Below are positions 1 through 8,987 of a stretch of DNA of 64,000 nucleotides, one piece after another. The notes below the pieces were generated by a model that was not told where the DNA came from, did no database searches, and saw only the letters and a program-made list of their open reading frames with translations. Position 1 is the first letter of the stretch, and each line of letters opens with the position of its first letter. Origin of the DNA: Bacteroidaceae bacterium (GTDB lineage: Bacteria; Bacteroidota; Bacteroidia; Bacteroidales; Bacteroidaceae); assembly GCA_902362375.1 (NCBI GenBank), contig CABIVS010000004.1:177304-241303 (forward strand). Direction: 5' to 3'. Made by a program: the position numbers and the translations under genes.

Positions 1-321
1 ACTTGCACGTTCCTGGAAAATGAAGTCTTGTACCTCACCAACTTCAGCATAGCTGTCGTTCAGCTGAATACGACTTTCAGTACCCATTTTCGCGCGATAT
101 TCTTGTGTAGGTTCCCCTACATAAATGAATGTTACCAGCGATTTCTTCTCCAGTTTTTCGAGTTCAGTACCTTGCGGAAGTGTAAACTGCACCTTTAATG
201 TTACCTCACGCATTGTTGTTACAATCATAAAGAAGAACAACAAAGTAAAGATAAGGTCAGGCAACGAAGAAGTATTCAATGCCGGCATTTCACGTTTACC
301 AGTCTTATTAAATTTTCCCAT
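1..321 (-). CDS. exbD: ExbD/TolR-family proton channel subunit (3' part missing)
   Basis: Start codon ATG at 321; 107 codons are visible and the reading frame leaves the window at base 1, so the C-terminus is missing. The protein begins with a short basic cytoplasmic segment (MGKFNKTGKREMP), then one hydrophobic helix at about residues 20-37 with the conserved Asp (D22, SLPDLIFTLL) that carries protons in ExbD/TolR, then a periplasmic domain. It is the second of two adjacent ExbD-type genes, 13 bp downstream of the other. With ExbB it would turn proton motive force into motion of TonB. Family call is firm; the partner receptor is unknown. Confidence 0.9.
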   Translation of the reverse strand, partial: MGKFNKTGKREMPALNTSSLPDLIFTLLFFFMIVTTMREVTLKVQFTLPQGTELEKLEKKSLVTFIYVGEPTQEYRAKMGTESRIQLNDSYAEVGEVQDFIFQERAS

Positions 322-334
322 TACTTACTTCTTT

Positions 335-919
335 TTATCTCCCGTACTTTTTAGGTTCTGCCTCAGAAATTCTCTGCGGATAAATTTCACGAATCGCCTT
401 TTGTTGATCGTCATTCAATTCCGCATATGTCTTTTGCCATTTTTCCTGAGCCAACTCGTCTCTCAATTCATTATATGCAGCCACCAATTCGTTCTGCACA
501 CTGATATATGCCTGATAAGAAGATCCACGGTCATTCTGCAAAGAAATTACGTGCTTGTCATTAACCAGATATGTGCCGAAGAATTCTACATTCTTCTGTG
601 TTTTTTCAGGCATGTGTTCTGCATTAGCAACATTAGCAATAAATTCTTTAGCTCTTTCTCTTAGCTCATCAACACTGATATAATCATTTCCGCACATCAA
701 GGCATCATCCTTATTCAGGTATACCTGTAAGACGTTACGTTCTTTGATCTTATCTGTATTCTGTTGATCTTGATCTTCAGGTGGTGGAGGCAAAAGTCTT
801 GCCAAACCACGGTCCGTATCCATTGATGTCGTAATCAAGAAGAAGATCAGCAACAAGAAAGCGATATCCGCCGTAGAACTTGAGTTAATATCAGGAACTT
901 TTCTTTTTCCTTTTGCCAT
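335..919 (-). CDS. exbD: ExbD/TolR-family proton channel subunit
   Basis: 194 aa. Basic N-terminus, a single membrane helix at about residues 17-35 containing the conserved Asp D18 (STADIAFLLLIFFLITTSMD), a proline run (PPPPED) and a long periplasmic part rich in charged residues. It is longer than the E. coli ExbD (about 140 aa), the extra length lying in the helical, Glu/Lys-rich C-terminal half (residues 110-190). It lies between the four-helix membrane protein (37 bp upstream) and a second ExbD gene (13 bp downstream), so two ExbD paralogues are made from one operon and may form mixed dimers. The role in TonB energisation is from the family; the need for two paralogues is not shown here. 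Confidence 0.92.
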   Translation of the reverse strand: MAKGKRKVPDINSSSTADIAFLLLIFFLITTSMDTDRGLARLLPPPPEDQDQQNTDKIKERNVLQVYLNKDDALMCGNDYISVDELRERAKEFIANVANAEHMPEKTQKNVEFFGTYLVNDKHVISLQNDRGSSYQAYISVQNELVAAYNELRDELAQEKWQKTYAELNDDQQKAIREIYPQRISEAEPKKYGR

Positions 920-955
920 TTTTAATCACTTATTTGATTGAGTGTCCTCAATTGA

Positions 956-1441
956 TTACGATAATTTTTTCTTTATACCACTTGCAATGATTGCAACAAT
1001 AGTCACAAACAACAGTATGTAAATAGAATAAAGGAACATATCTGTTAGTTTCAGCCAAAAAGGAACGTTGTCAGTACCACTATAGCCAGGGATCTGCATC
1101 GGTGTACCATCACCCATAGACCAAGCTACAACTAAAACAACAACTAAAAGAACCAAACCGAGCAAAGACTTGATAGCGTTTGCCGGATTATCTTTGAGAG
1201 CTGCACCAAATTGGAATATAGCACCAAGAACTGTAGCAGCAATAGCCACACCAAACAAGACGTACATCAAATAGAGTAAGGCATCTGTTTGAGCCGGCTG
1301 CCACATTTCGGGATCTACCCCCACAATCACTGCATCGCCTGTAGCATTTCCTCCGAAAAAGAAAAGCCCTATTACGATCAGAATAATGGCAAACATCGCA
1401 TAAAGTGCGTAATACGATGCTTTATATGTTAACTTACTCAT
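956..1441 (-). CDS. Four-helix membrane protein of the ExbBD operon, function unknown
   Basis: 161 aa with four clear hydrophobic segments at about residues 10-30, 55-78, 88-108 and 135-156 and short polar loops. It starts 6 bp after the ExbB stop and ends 36 bp before ExbD, so it is co-transcribed with them. I recognise the arrangement exbB / small membrane protein / exbD / exbD as usual in Bacteroidetes but know of no biochemical role. A helper or extra stator part of the channel is a guess from position only. Confidence 0.75.
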   Translation of the reverse strand: MSKLTYKASYYALYAMFAIILIVIGLFFFGGNATGDAVIVGVDPEMWQPAQTDALLYLMYVLFGVAIAATVLGAIFQFGAALKDNPANAIKSLLGLVLLVVVLVVAWSMGDGTPMQIPGYSGTDNVPFWLKLTDMFLYSIYILLFVTIVAIIASGIKKKLS

Positions 1442-1447
1442 TTTAGA

Positions 1448-2254
1448 TTATTTTTTGTATTTCAAGTTATATTTGATTACCATGTCAAGCAAAGAGATGG
1501 AAGAATCTTCCATTTCACTTGTAAGAGCCTCAATTTTAGAAAGTACGTAGTTGTAGAATACTTGAAGGATCAATGCTACGATCAAACCGAAGATAGTTGT
1601 AATCAAGGCAACTTTCATACCACCTGCAACAACCGTCGGAGAGATATCACCTACCTGCTGGATTTTATCAAATGCCTGCACCATACCGATTACAGTACCC
1701 AAGAATCCGAGTGACGGAGCCATTGCGATAAACAGTGTGATCCAAGAACATCCTTTTTCAAGGTAACCAGCCTGTACACCACCGTAAGATACAACTGACT
1801 TCTCAACTACATCAATACCCTGATCAATTCTCATCAGACCTTGATAGTAGATAGAAGCAACCGGACCTCTGGTGTTACGAGCAATGTCTTTAGCAGCTTC
1901 AACATCTCCTTTTTCCAAAGCAGCTTCGATAGATGCCATGAATTTTTTTGTGTTGATTTCAGCCAAGCTCAAATAAATGATACGTTCAATACAGAAAGCC
2001 AAACCGATCACCAAAGCGATAGCTACCAAACTCATGAAAGATGCAGTACCTTCGATGAATTTAACTTTGATTTCCTTGTGAATACCACCCTCTTCTGCAG
2101 CAGGAGCAGGAGCAGCAGCAGTAGTAGCTTCAGCGGCAGGAGCAGCTTGTTGTTCAGTTTGTTCTGCTGCAGGAGCGTCTTGAGCCTGAGCAAATTGAAT
2201 TGAGCCAAAAGTGAAGGCCCCAATCACAGCAACAATTGCAAATAACTTTTTCAT
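1448..2254 (-). CDS. exbB: MotA/TolQ/ExbB-family proton channel protein
   Basis: 268 aa. An N-terminal signal-like helix (residues 1-24, ending AQAQD) is followed by an Ala/Pro/Glu-rich linker (about 25-58), then a membrane helix at about 72-95, a cytoplasmic domain, and two helices at about 170-195 and 210-235 with the family signature (APSLGFLGTVIGMVQAF). E. coli ExbB also has a periplasmic N-terminus, but the Ala-rich linker is longer here. First gene of the exb operon; with ExbD it forms the proton-driven motor for TonB. The tRNA-Ser gene ends 72 bp upstream with no terminator between, so the two may share a transcript. Confidence 0.92.
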   Translation of the reverse strand: MKKLFAIVAVIGAFTFGSIQFAQAQDAPAAEQTEQQAAPAAEATTAAAPAPAAEEGGIHKEIKVKFIEGTASFMSLVAIALVIGLAFCIERIIYLSLAEINTKKFMASIEAALEKGDVEAAKDIARNTRGPVASIYYQGLMRIDQGIDVVEKSVVSYGGVQAGYLEKGCSWITLFIAMAPSLGFLGTVIGMVQAFDKIQQVGDISPTVVAGGMKVALITTIFGLIVALILQVFYNYVLSKIEALTSEMEDSSISLLDMVIKYNLKYKK

Positions 2255-2325
2255 TGTGTGTCTAATTTTTAAGATTAATTAATTGATTATTATTGTATTT
2301 ACTTCTCATCTCTCTTTCATTTCTG

Positions 2326-2413
2326 CGGAGAGACGGGGATTCGAACCCCGGATACACTTTTGGCGTATACACGCTTTCCAGGCGTGCCTCTTCAACCACT
2401 CGAGCACCTCTCC
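2326..2413 (-). tRNA. tRNA-Ser (anticodon GGA)
   Basis: 88 nt on the minus strand. Acceptor stem GGAGAGG pairs with TCTCTCC (one G-T pair), the anticodon loop CTGGAAA gives anticodon GGA, a long variable arm (TATACGCC...GTGTA) is typical of serine tRNAs, and the T arm is CGGGG-TTCGAAT-CCCCG. The discriminator base is G and no CCA end is encoded (GCAGA follows). A TACATTTG promoter word lies 27 bp upstream. Confidence 0.96.
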
Positions 2414-2439
2414 CTCTGCGTTTTCAGCATTTTCAGCTA

Positions 2440-2447
2440 CAAATGTA
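2440..2447 (-). promoter_or_regulatory. Bacteroides -7 element for tRNA-Ser
   Basis: TACATTTG on the minus strand fits the Bacteroides sigma-ABfr -7 consensus TAnnTTTG and sits 27 bp upstream of the tRNA. No clear TTTG -33 element was found. It may also serve the exb operon by read-through. Confidence 0.6.
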
Positions 2448-2533
2448 TTCTTTTTTTTCTTTTCAAGAAGCATTCTTACTCTTTTATCTCGAATAAATAC
2501 TGCAAATTAATATAATTTAAAACCTTTCGAACC

Positions 2534-3310
2534 TTATTTGCGGATTCCGAACACTTTTAGCGCATTCACAGAAGTGACCTGTGCAACGTACTCCGGGTCC
2601 ATCTGATAGATATCCGCCACCTTCATAAGGGTGTCTCTCACATTGGCACTTTCATTCCTCTTTCCCCGATTCGGCACGGGAGCCAAATAGGGAGAATCGG
2701 TTTCGAGCACAATACGTTCCAAAGGAACAGTCGCCAGTGTCTCCGGTAAGGTCGACTTCTTGAAAGTTACAACTCCATTGATACCTAACATAAATCCTTC
2801 GAATTCCAACATTTTCTCCGCTTCTTCCGATGTCCCGGTAAAACTATGAAAAATGCCGGTCAATGGGGTATTTTTATAGGATTCCATTACCTTATATATA
2901 TATTCAAACGCTTCTCTTGAATGGATTACAATGGGAAGATCATATTCTAGCGCCCACTCTATTTGTTTTTCAAAAACCAAGATCTGCTCTTTCAGAAAAG
3001 TCTTATCCCAATAAAGATCAAGACCTATTTCTCCGATAGCCACAAATTCATGGGAAGTCGACAGGTATTTACGGACAATCGCTAATTCCTGTTCATATGA
3101 TTCATTGACAGAAGTGGGGTGCAATCCGATCATCGGATAGCAAAATCCCGGATAATCCCTACAAACTGACAACATAGCATCAATGGTCGTACTGTCTATA
3201 TTGGGCATAAAAATATAGGAAACTCCCGCTTTCCGTGCACGTTCCATCACCTGCGGCAGGTCTTCGGTAAATTCTTCAACAAAAAGATGAGAATGAGTAT
3301 CGATCAACAT
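2534..3310 (-). CDS. tatD: TatD-family metal-dependent hydrolase (DNase)
   Basis: 258 aa from ATG at 3310; an upstream in-frame extension to 3379 was rejected because it reads through the end of the preceding gene and lacks family similarity. The start MLIDTHSHLF holds the first metal ligands (DTHSH), EIGLDLYW supplies the conserved Glu, PIVIHSREAF and GIFHSFTG the His ligands, and LETDSPYLAP the catalytic Asp. The TatD/YcfH family consists of Mg-dependent 3'-5' exonucleases tied to DNA repair and D-aminoacyl-tRNA removal. It overlaps the stop of the upstream unknown gene by 7 bp, so it is translationally coupled at the end of an ispB-type operon. Confidence 0.93.
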   Translation of the reverse strand: MLIDTHSHLFVEEFTEDLPQVMERARKAGVSYIFMPNIDSTTIDAMLSVCRDYPGFCYPMIGLHPTSVNESYEQELAIVRKYLSTSHEFVAIGEIGLDLYWDKTFLKEQILVFEKQIEWALEYDLPIVIHSREAFEYIYKVMESYKNTPLTGIFHSFTGTSEEAEKMLEFEGFMLGINGVVTFKKSTLPETLATVPLERIVLETDSPYLAPVPNRGKRNESANVRDTLMKVADIYQMDPEYVAQVTSVNALKVFGIRK

Positions 3311-4020
3311 GATATTTCTTTTTCTTCTTTTATTTTTTCGCTGGAGCGATAATAATATATCAGCCCATAGTCGCGACATTTTTCTAATCGGGTATCATTG
3401 GGAGTGACATCCTGATATTTGGCTTCTACTTGGTTCCAGATGTCCAAAATCAATTCATCGGCACGGTCACGCATGGACGCCAGTTCATCAAGACTACGAT
3501 TGGTTAATGCCTGATAATTCTTCTGCCGTTCATAGCTATCCAGGAAAATATCATAATGCACTTTCACGCGTGCAATAGTCGGATTATAAATAGGTATGCC
3601 ACCTTGAGTGGTTCTTAGTTGTTCGCCTTCGATTATTTTCTTCCCCCATTCTACCAATGAGGCTTCACTCAACAAATCCGGTACGGTATTAGAAGCAGGC
3701 AAGCCATATAACTCTTTATGTATCACCTTGATTTCATCACGAAGCACTGCCAAATTAAGCACCTGAATAAAATGAGAGATATACAGCCGGGCAGTCTTCA
3801 CATTCATCTGATGTTTACGGCTGGCACGTGACTGATTATCGTAGCACTGTGTATAATAAATTTGCGCCGCCTCGAACCGATGCAAGAAGTTACGTGCTTC
3901 AAATAATGTCTTCAATGTAATAGCCAAGTCACGCACATTATACATCTCTCCCTTTTCGACAGCCGCTTTCAGTGCCCGAACTCTTGCTTGATCTGTATTT
4001 GGTAATCGTCTATAAGGCAT
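3304..4020 (-). CDS. Conserved hypothetical protein, helical, between polyprenyl synthase and tatD
   Basis: 238 aa, not recognised. It is rich in Arg, Lys, Glu and Leu and predicts as mostly helical, with no signal peptide or membrane helix, so it is probably cytoplasmic. A run of Tyr/Arg residues (GLIYYYRSSEKIKEEKE) ends the protein. It begins 5 bp after the polyprenyl synthase stop and overlaps the tatD start by 7 bp, so all three are one transcript. Codon use and base composition match the neighbours and argue for a real gene. I cannot assign a function. Confidence 0.7.
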   Translation of the reverse strand: MPYRRLPNTDQARVRALKAAVEKGEMYNVRDLAITLKTLFEARNFLHRFEAAQIYYTQCYDNQSRASRKHQMNVKTARLYISHFIQVLNLAVLRDEIKVIHKELYGLPASNTVPDLLSEASLVEWGKKIIEGEQLRTTQGGIPIYNPTIARVKVHYDIFLDSYERQKNYQALTNRSLDELASMRDRADELILDIWNQVEAKYQDVTPNDTRLEKCRDYGLIYYYRSSEKIKEEKEISC

Positions 4021-4025
4021 AATAG

Positions 4026-5000
4026 CTACATTTCACGATACATTAACAATTTCACCAGATTCTTCAGTTCCTTTTTTCTGTCTTCTGCAACAGCTACCGC
4101 CGCCAGGCTTTCCATAGCGAGCGTATAATATTCACGCATTTTGCTTTCACAGATATTGCGGATGTTCAACTGATTATAGATTTCAGTTACCGCTTCGATT
4201 TTTTCAGAAGGCTGAAAAGCTTCCGCATTCAACCAACGATTCAATTCAGTATGCTGCTTTTCATCCGCACGGTTCAGTGCTTTGATAAGCATATATGTTT
4301 TTTTATTGCAGAGGATGTCTCCACCTATCTTCTTCCCGAACACTTCCGGATCACCGTATACATCCAACAAGTCATCCTGCAACTGGAATGCTACTCCGAT
4401 ATGCATTCCAAAATTATATAGATTCTCTGCATCTTCAGCAGTCGCTCCTGCGAGAATTGCACCAATTTTAAGGCTACCCGCAAGCAACACAGCTGTTTTC
4501 AAACGAATCATTTCAATATATTCGTCTTCTGTGACGTCACAGCGAGATTCAAATTCCATATCCAGTTGCTGTCCTTCACAGATTTCGAGTGTAGTCAGGC
4601 TGAATAAATCCATCACTTCTTTCAGGTGTTCCGGCGGACACCCCGTCATATACCGGAATGCCAGAATCAGCATAGCATCTCCCGAAAGTACAGCAGTATT
4701 ATCGTTCCAGACCTTGTGTACGGTAGGTTTCCCTCTGCGCACATCCGAACGATCCATCAAATCATCATGTAACAAGGTGTGATTGTGATAAACTTCGATT
4801 GCAGTGGCAGGATCGTATATAGACGCAACATCCTCCCGATACAGGTTATATCCCATCAACATTAATACAGGACGTATCCGCTTCCCACCCAGAGAAAGGA
4901 TATATTCAATCGGTTCATAAAGCCCTTTCGGCGTCCGGGTAAACTGGATTTCAGAGATATGATTATTTATCTTATCGAGTAATTGAGAAGCTGTAAACAT
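4026..5000 (-). CDS. Polyprenyl diphosphate synthase (octaprenyl type)
   Basis: 324 aa, normal for trans-prenyltransferases. The first Asp-rich motif is in LLHDDLMDRSD (about residue 77) and the second in FQLQDDLLDVYGD (about residue 206), with the usual GGKRIRP segment near residue 38. It extends farnesyl or geranyl diphosphate with isopentenyl diphosphate to make the side chain of menaquinone, the quinone of anaerobic Bacteroides respiration. Chain length cannot be read from sequence by eye. It leads an operon with the unknown gene and tatD; a strong hairpin separates it from tonB upstream. IspH, which supplies the substrate, lies 2 kb away on the other strand. Confidence 0.92.
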   Translation of the reverse strand: MFTASQLLDKINNHISEIQFTRTPKGLYEPIEYILSLGGKRIRPVLMLMGYNLYREDVASIYDPATAIEVYHNHTLLHDDLMDRSDVRRGKPTVHKVWNDNTAVLSGDAMLILAFRYMTGCPPEHLKEVMDLFSLTTLEICEGQQLDMEFESRCDVTEDEYIEMIRLKTAVLLAGSLKIGAILAGATAEDAENLYNFGMHIGVAFQLQDDLLDVYGDPEVFGKKIGGDILCNKKTYMLIKALNRADEKQHTELNRWLNAEAFQPSEKIEAVTEIYNQLNIRNICESKMREYYTLAMESLAAVAVAEDRKKELKNLVKLLMYREM

Positions 5001-5023
5001 GATGAATAAAAAAATGAATGAAT

Positions 5024-5049
5024 AAAAAGAGGCTGCCGAAAGCAGCCTC
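5024..5049 (-). terminator. Rho-independent terminator of tonB
   Basis: GAGGCTGC (5029-5036) and GCAGCCTC (5042-5049) form a perfect 8-bp stem around a five-base loop, followed on the minus strand by TTTTT. It lies 20 bp after the tonB stop. Confidence 0.9.
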
Positions 5050-5069
5050 CCAATTTATAGTGTTACAAA

Positions 5070-5753
5070 TTACTGCAATCTAAACATCACAGGAACCGTA
5101 AATTTTACACGTACCGGTTTTCCGCGCTGCATACCTGGTTTCCACTTCGGCATGGTGTTAATCACACGGAGGGCTTCTTTATCCAGATACGGGTCAACGC
5201 TACGTACAACCTTCGCATCCACGATACTACCGTCCTTATTAACAACGAACTGTACGATAACACGTCCTTGAGTTCCGTTTTCCTGTGCGATAGTCGGATA
5301 TTTAATATTTTTTGCCAGATACTGCATCAAAGCTGCTTGTCCGCCCGGGAAGTCCGGCATATTTTCTACAACCTCGAAAATTGTCTGTTCTTCCGGCTCT
5401 TCTTCAACAACCTGTACAGGCACGTATTTAACCTCTACACGAGCTTGATTATCTTCATTAATAATAGTTGTTGTTTCTTCAATTTCAGCCTTATCATCCA
5501 CAATCTCCAGCAATTCTGCTACTTTTGGAGCTTCAGGTGGTGGTGGTGCTGCCTGTTCCGGGGTTTCAGTAATAGGAATGATTTCCTCTTCAAACACAAC
5601 ATCAGCTACTGCCTGGCTTGTATCTATTTTCACGTCACGCTGGGTCCATTCGAACGCCACGAACATGAAAGCTAGAACTACCACGTAACCAACGAGCAGC
5701 CATGTAGACTTCTTGCCTTCCAAGTCTGCCTTGGGTGATTTTTTAACTTCCAT
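5070..5753 (-). CDS. tonB: TonB-family energy transducer
   Basis: 227 aa from ATG at 5753 (MEVKKSPKADLEGKKS); the upstream extension to 5807 overlaps the promoter and was not used. One membrane anchor at about residues 17-36, then a periplasmic Pro/Glu-rich span (PPPPEAPKV), a Glu-rich low-complexity stretch, and a C-terminal TonB domain from about residue 135 with the family hallmarks NIKYPTIAQENGTQGRV and PKWKPGMQRGKPVRVKFTVP. It passes energy from an ExbBD motor to outer-membrane receptors. Single-gene transcript with its own promoter and terminator. Confidence 0.94.
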   Translation of the reverse strand: MEVKKSPKADLEGKKSTWLLVGYVVVLAFMFVAFEWTQRDVKIDTSQAVADVVFEEEIIPITETPEQAAPPPPEAPKVAELLEIVDDKAEIEETTTIINEDNQARVEVKYVPVQVVEEEPEEQTIFEVVENMPDFPGGQAALMQYLAKNIKYPTIAQENGTQGRVIVQFVVNKDGSIVDAKVVRSVDPYLDKEALRVINTMPKWKPGMQRGKPVRVKFTVPVMFRLQ

Positions 5754-5804
5754 AAATTTATTAATATAATGATTAAAAAAAAGTGTCTTCCGTGTGTCTC
5801 TGGG

Positions 5805-5812
5805 CAAATATA
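5805..5812 (-). promoter_or_regulatory. Bacteroides -7 element for tonB
   Basis: TATATTTG on the minus strand (TAnnTTTG consensus), 52 bp upstream of the tonB start codon, giving a leader of about 45 nt. Confidence 0.65.
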
Positions 5813-5938
5813 GTACATTTTCATAGATCCATTCTCCTCTTTATCTCTTTTTTATCCAGCTTTTTAACTTTTTTAATTCTTTCGTACTTGTCTTGCCCCT
5901 TTTAACAGCAAACCTATGGTTGATTTTCAAATTTACCG

Positions 5939-5946
5939 TATCTTTG
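5939..5946 (+). promoter_or_regulatory. Bacteroides -7 element for cmk-ispH
   Basis: TATCTTTG at 5939-5946 ends 24 bp before the cmk ATG. A TTG lies at 5920-5922, a little closer than the usual -33 spacing. Confidence 0.65.
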
Positions 5947-5970
5947 GCGGACAAATCAGATAAACTGAAT

Positions 5971-6657
5971 ATGAAAAAGATAACAATTGCAATCGATGGC
6001 TTTTCCTCTTGTGGAAAAAGTACAATGGCCAAAGATCTTGCCCGCGAAGTGGGTTATATTTACATTGACAGCGGAGCCATGTATCGTGCGGTCACTTTAT
6101 ATAGTATAGAAAACGGGATTTTCAACGGAGACGTGATCGATACGGAGAAACTGAAAAATGAAATCAAGAACATTCGTATATCTTTCCAGCTGAATAAGGA
6201 AACCGGACGTCCCGACACGTATCTCAACGGCGTGAATGTGGAGAATAAAATCCGTTCGATGGAGGTTTCTTCCAAAGTGAGTCCTATCAGTACGCTTGAC
6301 TTCGTACGTGAAGAAATGGTGGCGCAGCAACAGACTATGGGAAAGGAAAAGGGAATTGTGATGGATGGCCGGGATATAGGAACCACCGTTTTCCCTGATG
6401 CGGAACTGAAAATATTTGTAACCGCTACTCCCGAAATCCGTGCTCAACGCCGTTATGACGAACTGAAAGCAAAAGGACAGGAAGCCAGCTTCGACGAAAT
6501 TCTGGAAAACGTGAAACAACGGGATTATATCGACCAGAACCGGGAAGTAAGTCCGCTTCGCAAAGCTGAAGATGCCCTGCTTCTGGATAACACCCACTTA
6601 TCGATTGAAGAGCAAAAGGAATGGCTTTTCAGACAATTTAATAAGGTAAGTAAATAG
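5971..6657 (+). CDS. cmk: Cytidylate kinase
   Basis: 228 aa from ATG at 5971 ([10 protein letters not shown]); an open frame runs further upstream to 5893 but crosses the promoter. P-loop [15 protein letters not shown] at residues 10-24, the CMP-binding segment [10 protein letters not shown], and [15 protein letters not shown] with the Arg and Asp of the family. It phosphorylates CMP and dCMP for nucleotide salvage and DNA synthesis. It is followed by ispH after 8 bp, so the two form an operon. A second, distant cytidylate kinase-like protein is encoded at 52.5 kb. Confidence 0.95.
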   Translation: MKKITIAIDGFSSCGKSTMAKDLAREVGYIYIDSGAMYRAVTLYSIENGIFNGDVIDTEKLKNEIKNIRISFQLNKETGRPDTYLNGVNVENKIRSMEVSSKVSPISTLDFVREEMVAQQQTMGKEKGIVMDGRDIGTTVFPDAELKIFVTATPEIRAQRRYDELKAKGQEASFDEILENVKQRDYIDQNREVSPLRKAEDALLLDNTHLSIEEQKEWLFRQFNKVSK

Positions 6658-6665
6658 TTTGCTTT

Positions 6666-7535
6666 ATGATCAAGGTGGAGATAGACGAGGGGTCCGGCTT
6701 CTGCTTTGGTGTGGTGACAGCCATTCATAAGGCAGAAGAAGAGTTGGCAAAGGGAGAGACTCTCTATTGTCTCGGAGATATTGTACACAATAGCCGGGAA
6801 GTGGAAAGGCTTAAAACGATGGGATTAATCACGATCAACCGGGAAGAATTCAAGCAGCTGAAGAATGCCAAAGTATTGCTTCGCGCACATGGAGAGCCAC
6901 CGGAAACTTACATGATTGCCCGTGAAAATAATATAGAGATTATCGATGCGACCTGTCCGGTAGTATTACGTTTGCAAAAACGCATCAGACAAGGGTATCT
7001 GACAGACAGTGACAAAAAAAAACAAATTGTCATATACGGCAAAAACGGCCATGCTGAAGTATTGGGATTGGTGGGACAAACAGATGGAAAAGCAATTGTC
7101 ATTGAAAAGGCAGAAGAAGCCAAACAGTTGGATTTAAACAAAAGCATCCGTCTTTTCTCACAGACCACCAAGTCACTGGACGAGTTTCAGGAAATCGTGG
7201 AATACTTCAAGCAACATATTTCACCGGAAGCGACTTTCGAATATTATGATACTATCTGTCGTCAGGTTGCCAACCGGATGCCTAAGCTCCGGGAGTTTGC
7301 AGCTACACACGATTTGATATTCTTCGTCAGTGGCAAAAAGAGTTCAAACGGAAAAATGCTGTTTGAAGAATGTTTGAAGGTAAATACCAATTCACATTTG
7401 ATAGATAATGAGAAAGAAATAGATCCTTCTCTCCTTCAAAACGTAAATTCAATTGGCGTATGTGGTGCGACTTCTACTCCTAAATGGCTGATGGAGAAGA
7501 TTTACAATCACATTCGGACGCTTATCAAAGAATAA
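6666..7535 (+). CDS. ispH: 4-hydroxy-3-methylbut-2-enyl diphosphate reductase
   Basis: 289 aa, typical of bacterial IspH. The three [4Fe-4S] cysteines are seen in SGFCFGVV (near residue 13), DATCPVVLR (near residue 97) and GVCGATSTPKWL (near residue 265); the substrate-binding HGEPPE and the SxN segment (KKSSNGKML) are present. Catalyses the last step of the MEP isoprenoid pathway, giving IPP and DMAPP. Those feed the polyprenyl synthase encoded 2 kb away. Operon with cmk. Confidence 0.95.
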   Translation: MIKVEIDEGSGFCFGVVTAIHKAEEELAKGETLYCLGDIVHNSREVERLKTMGLITINREEFKQLKNAKVLLRAHGEPPETYMIARENNIEIIDATCPVVLRLQKRIRQGYLTDSDKKKQIVIYGKNGHAEVLGLVGQTDGKAIVIEKAEEAKQLDLNKSIRLFSQTTKSLDEFQEIVEYFKQHISPEATFEYYDTICRQVANRMPKLREFAATHDLIFFVSGKKSSNGKMLFEECLKVNTNSHLIDNEKEIDPSLLQNVNSIGVCGATSTPKWLMEKIYNHIRTLIKE

Positions 7536-7547
7536 CAGCTTTATTCT
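7529..7547 (+). terminator. Weak hairpin at the end of ispH
   Basis: AGAATAA (7529-7535, including the stop codon) and TTATTCT (7541-7547) can pair over 7 bp. No T-run follows, so it is a weak candidate. The rest of the gap to pfkA (7548-7694) is AT-rich with no further structure seen. Confidence 0.35.
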
Positions 7548-7694
7548 GACAAAGAATAATAGCAAAGCAACATAAGGAAACGGCAAAGTAACACGAATGA
7601 ATAAAAGGAAAGCAAAAAAAGGTCATTTGAACATTTTTAATGTTTTCTTCTTACGAAAAAAAACTTCATAACCACTGCTTTCAACTTTTTGTTG

Positions 7695-7702
7695 TACATT
7701 TG
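7695..7702 (+). promoter_or_regulatory. Bacteroides -7 element for pfkA
   Basis: TACATTTG at 7695-7702, 32 bp before the pfkA ATG at 7735; implies a leader of about 25 nt. Confidence 0.65.
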
Positions 7703-7734
7703 CCGCGTCAAACTAATTAATGAGAGATTGTTAT

Positions 7735-8715
7735 ATGGGAACAGTTAAGTGTATCGGAATTTTGACCTCCGGAGGTGATGCTCCAGGAATGAACGCTGCT
7801 ATACGTGCAGTGACACGTGCAGCCATCTACAATGGATTGCAAGTTAAAGGTATATACAGAGGATATAAAGGTCTGGTTACAGGTGAAATCAAAGAATTCA
7901 AGAGTCAGAATGTGAGTAATATCATCCAGTTGGGTGGTACTATCCTGAAAACAGCCCGTTGTAAAGAGTTCACGACTCCGGAAGGTCGTCAGTTGGCTTA
8001 TGACAACATGAAAAAAGAAGGCATTGATGCATTGGTTATCATCGGTGGAGACGGCTCACTGACAGGTGCGCGTATCTTTGCACAGGAATTTGATGTTCCA
8101 TGTATCGGACTGCCGGGAACTATTGACAATGACCTTTACGGTACAGATACGACCATCGGATATGATACTGCATTGAATACCATATTGGATGCCGTAGATA
8201 AGATTCGCGACACAGCCACTTCACATGAACGCTTGTTCTTCGTTGAAGTTATGGGACGTGATGCCGGTTTCCTTGCCTTGAACGGAGCTATCGCTTCGGG
8301 TGCGGAAGCTGCCATTATTCCGGAATTCAGTACGGAAGTCGACCAACTGGAAGAGTTTATCAAAAACGGATTCCGCAAGTCCAAAAACAGTAGCATTGTA
8401 TTAGTAGCCGAAAGCGAACTGACAGGAGGAGCCATGCATTATGCCGAACGTGTGAAAAACGAATATCCGCAATATGATGTACGTGTGACGATTTTAGGTC
8501 ATCTGCAACGTGGTGGTAGTCCTACCGCTCACGACCGTATTCTGGCAAGCCGCCTTGGTGCTGCTGCTATCGATGCCATTATGGAAGATCAACGCAATGT
8601 TATGATCGGAATCGAACATGATGAAATCGTTTACGTGCCGTTCAGCAAGGCTATTAAGAATGACAAACCGATCAAGAGAGACCTCGTCACTGTATTGAAA
8701 GAGCTTTCGATCTAA
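7735..8715 (+). CDS. pfkA: ATP-dependent 6-phosphofructokinase
   Basis: 326 aa from ATG at 7735 ([20 protein letters not shown]); the codon at 7720 gives only a five-residue extension. ATP-binding [23 protein letters not shown], the catalytic [18 protein letters not shown] with the base Asp, and the fructose-6-phosphate site [10 protein letters not shown] are all present; length is that of the short bacterial PfkA. The Gly of GGDGS favours ATP as donor rather than PPi. Commits fructose-6-phosphate to glycolysis. Monocistronic, with a terminator 42 bp downstream. Confidence 0.96.
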   Translation: MGTVKCIGILTSGGDAPGMNAAIRAVTRAAIYNGLQVKGIYRGYKGLVTGEIKEFKSQNVSNIIQLGGTILKTARCKEFTTPEGRQLAYDNMKKEGIDALVIIGGDGSLTGARIFAQEFDVPCIGLPGTIDNDLYGTDTTIGYDTALNTILDAVDKIRDTATSHERLFFVEVMGRDAGFLALNGAIASGAEAAIIPEFSTEVDQLEEFIKNGFRKSKNSSIVLVAESELTGGAMHYAERVKNEYPQYDVRVTILGHLQRGGSPTAHDRILASRLGAAAIDAIMEDQRNVMIGIEHDEIVYVPFSKAIKNDKPIKRDLVTVLKELSI

Positions 8716-8757
8716 TTTTTTATTCTAAAGAGTTTATTTATACTGATATATGACGAT

Positions 8758-8806
8758 AAAGAGCTATGAATGATGGAGTAACCCATTTATTCATGGCTCT
8801 TTTATT
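8758..8806 (+). terminator. Terminator of pfkA
   Basis: AAAGAGCTATGAAT (8758-8771) pairs with ATTCATGGCTCTTT (8789-8802) with one G-T pair, followed by a T-rich tail. Confidence 0.85.
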
Positions 8807-8987
8807 TATATAATATGATAGAGATGAACGCAACTACAACACCAAGTGCGTTCACATATATGAATTCCATCCTCCAGTGCTACTTACCTTTCGCGACAAA
8901 TATCCATTAAACTACCGTTATACAACTGCAATACTTCCATCATACAGTAACTATTGTTCGATTAGGATGCCGATATAGCTAATTCAC

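Noticed and set aside
125..664. Plus-strand ORF across the two exbD genes
   Set aside because: Antisense to two clear ExbD genes, Phe/Leu/Ile-rich with no family features.
3311..3379. N-terminal extension of TatD
   Set aside because: It overlaps the end of the upstream coding sequence and the family starts at MLIDTHSH.
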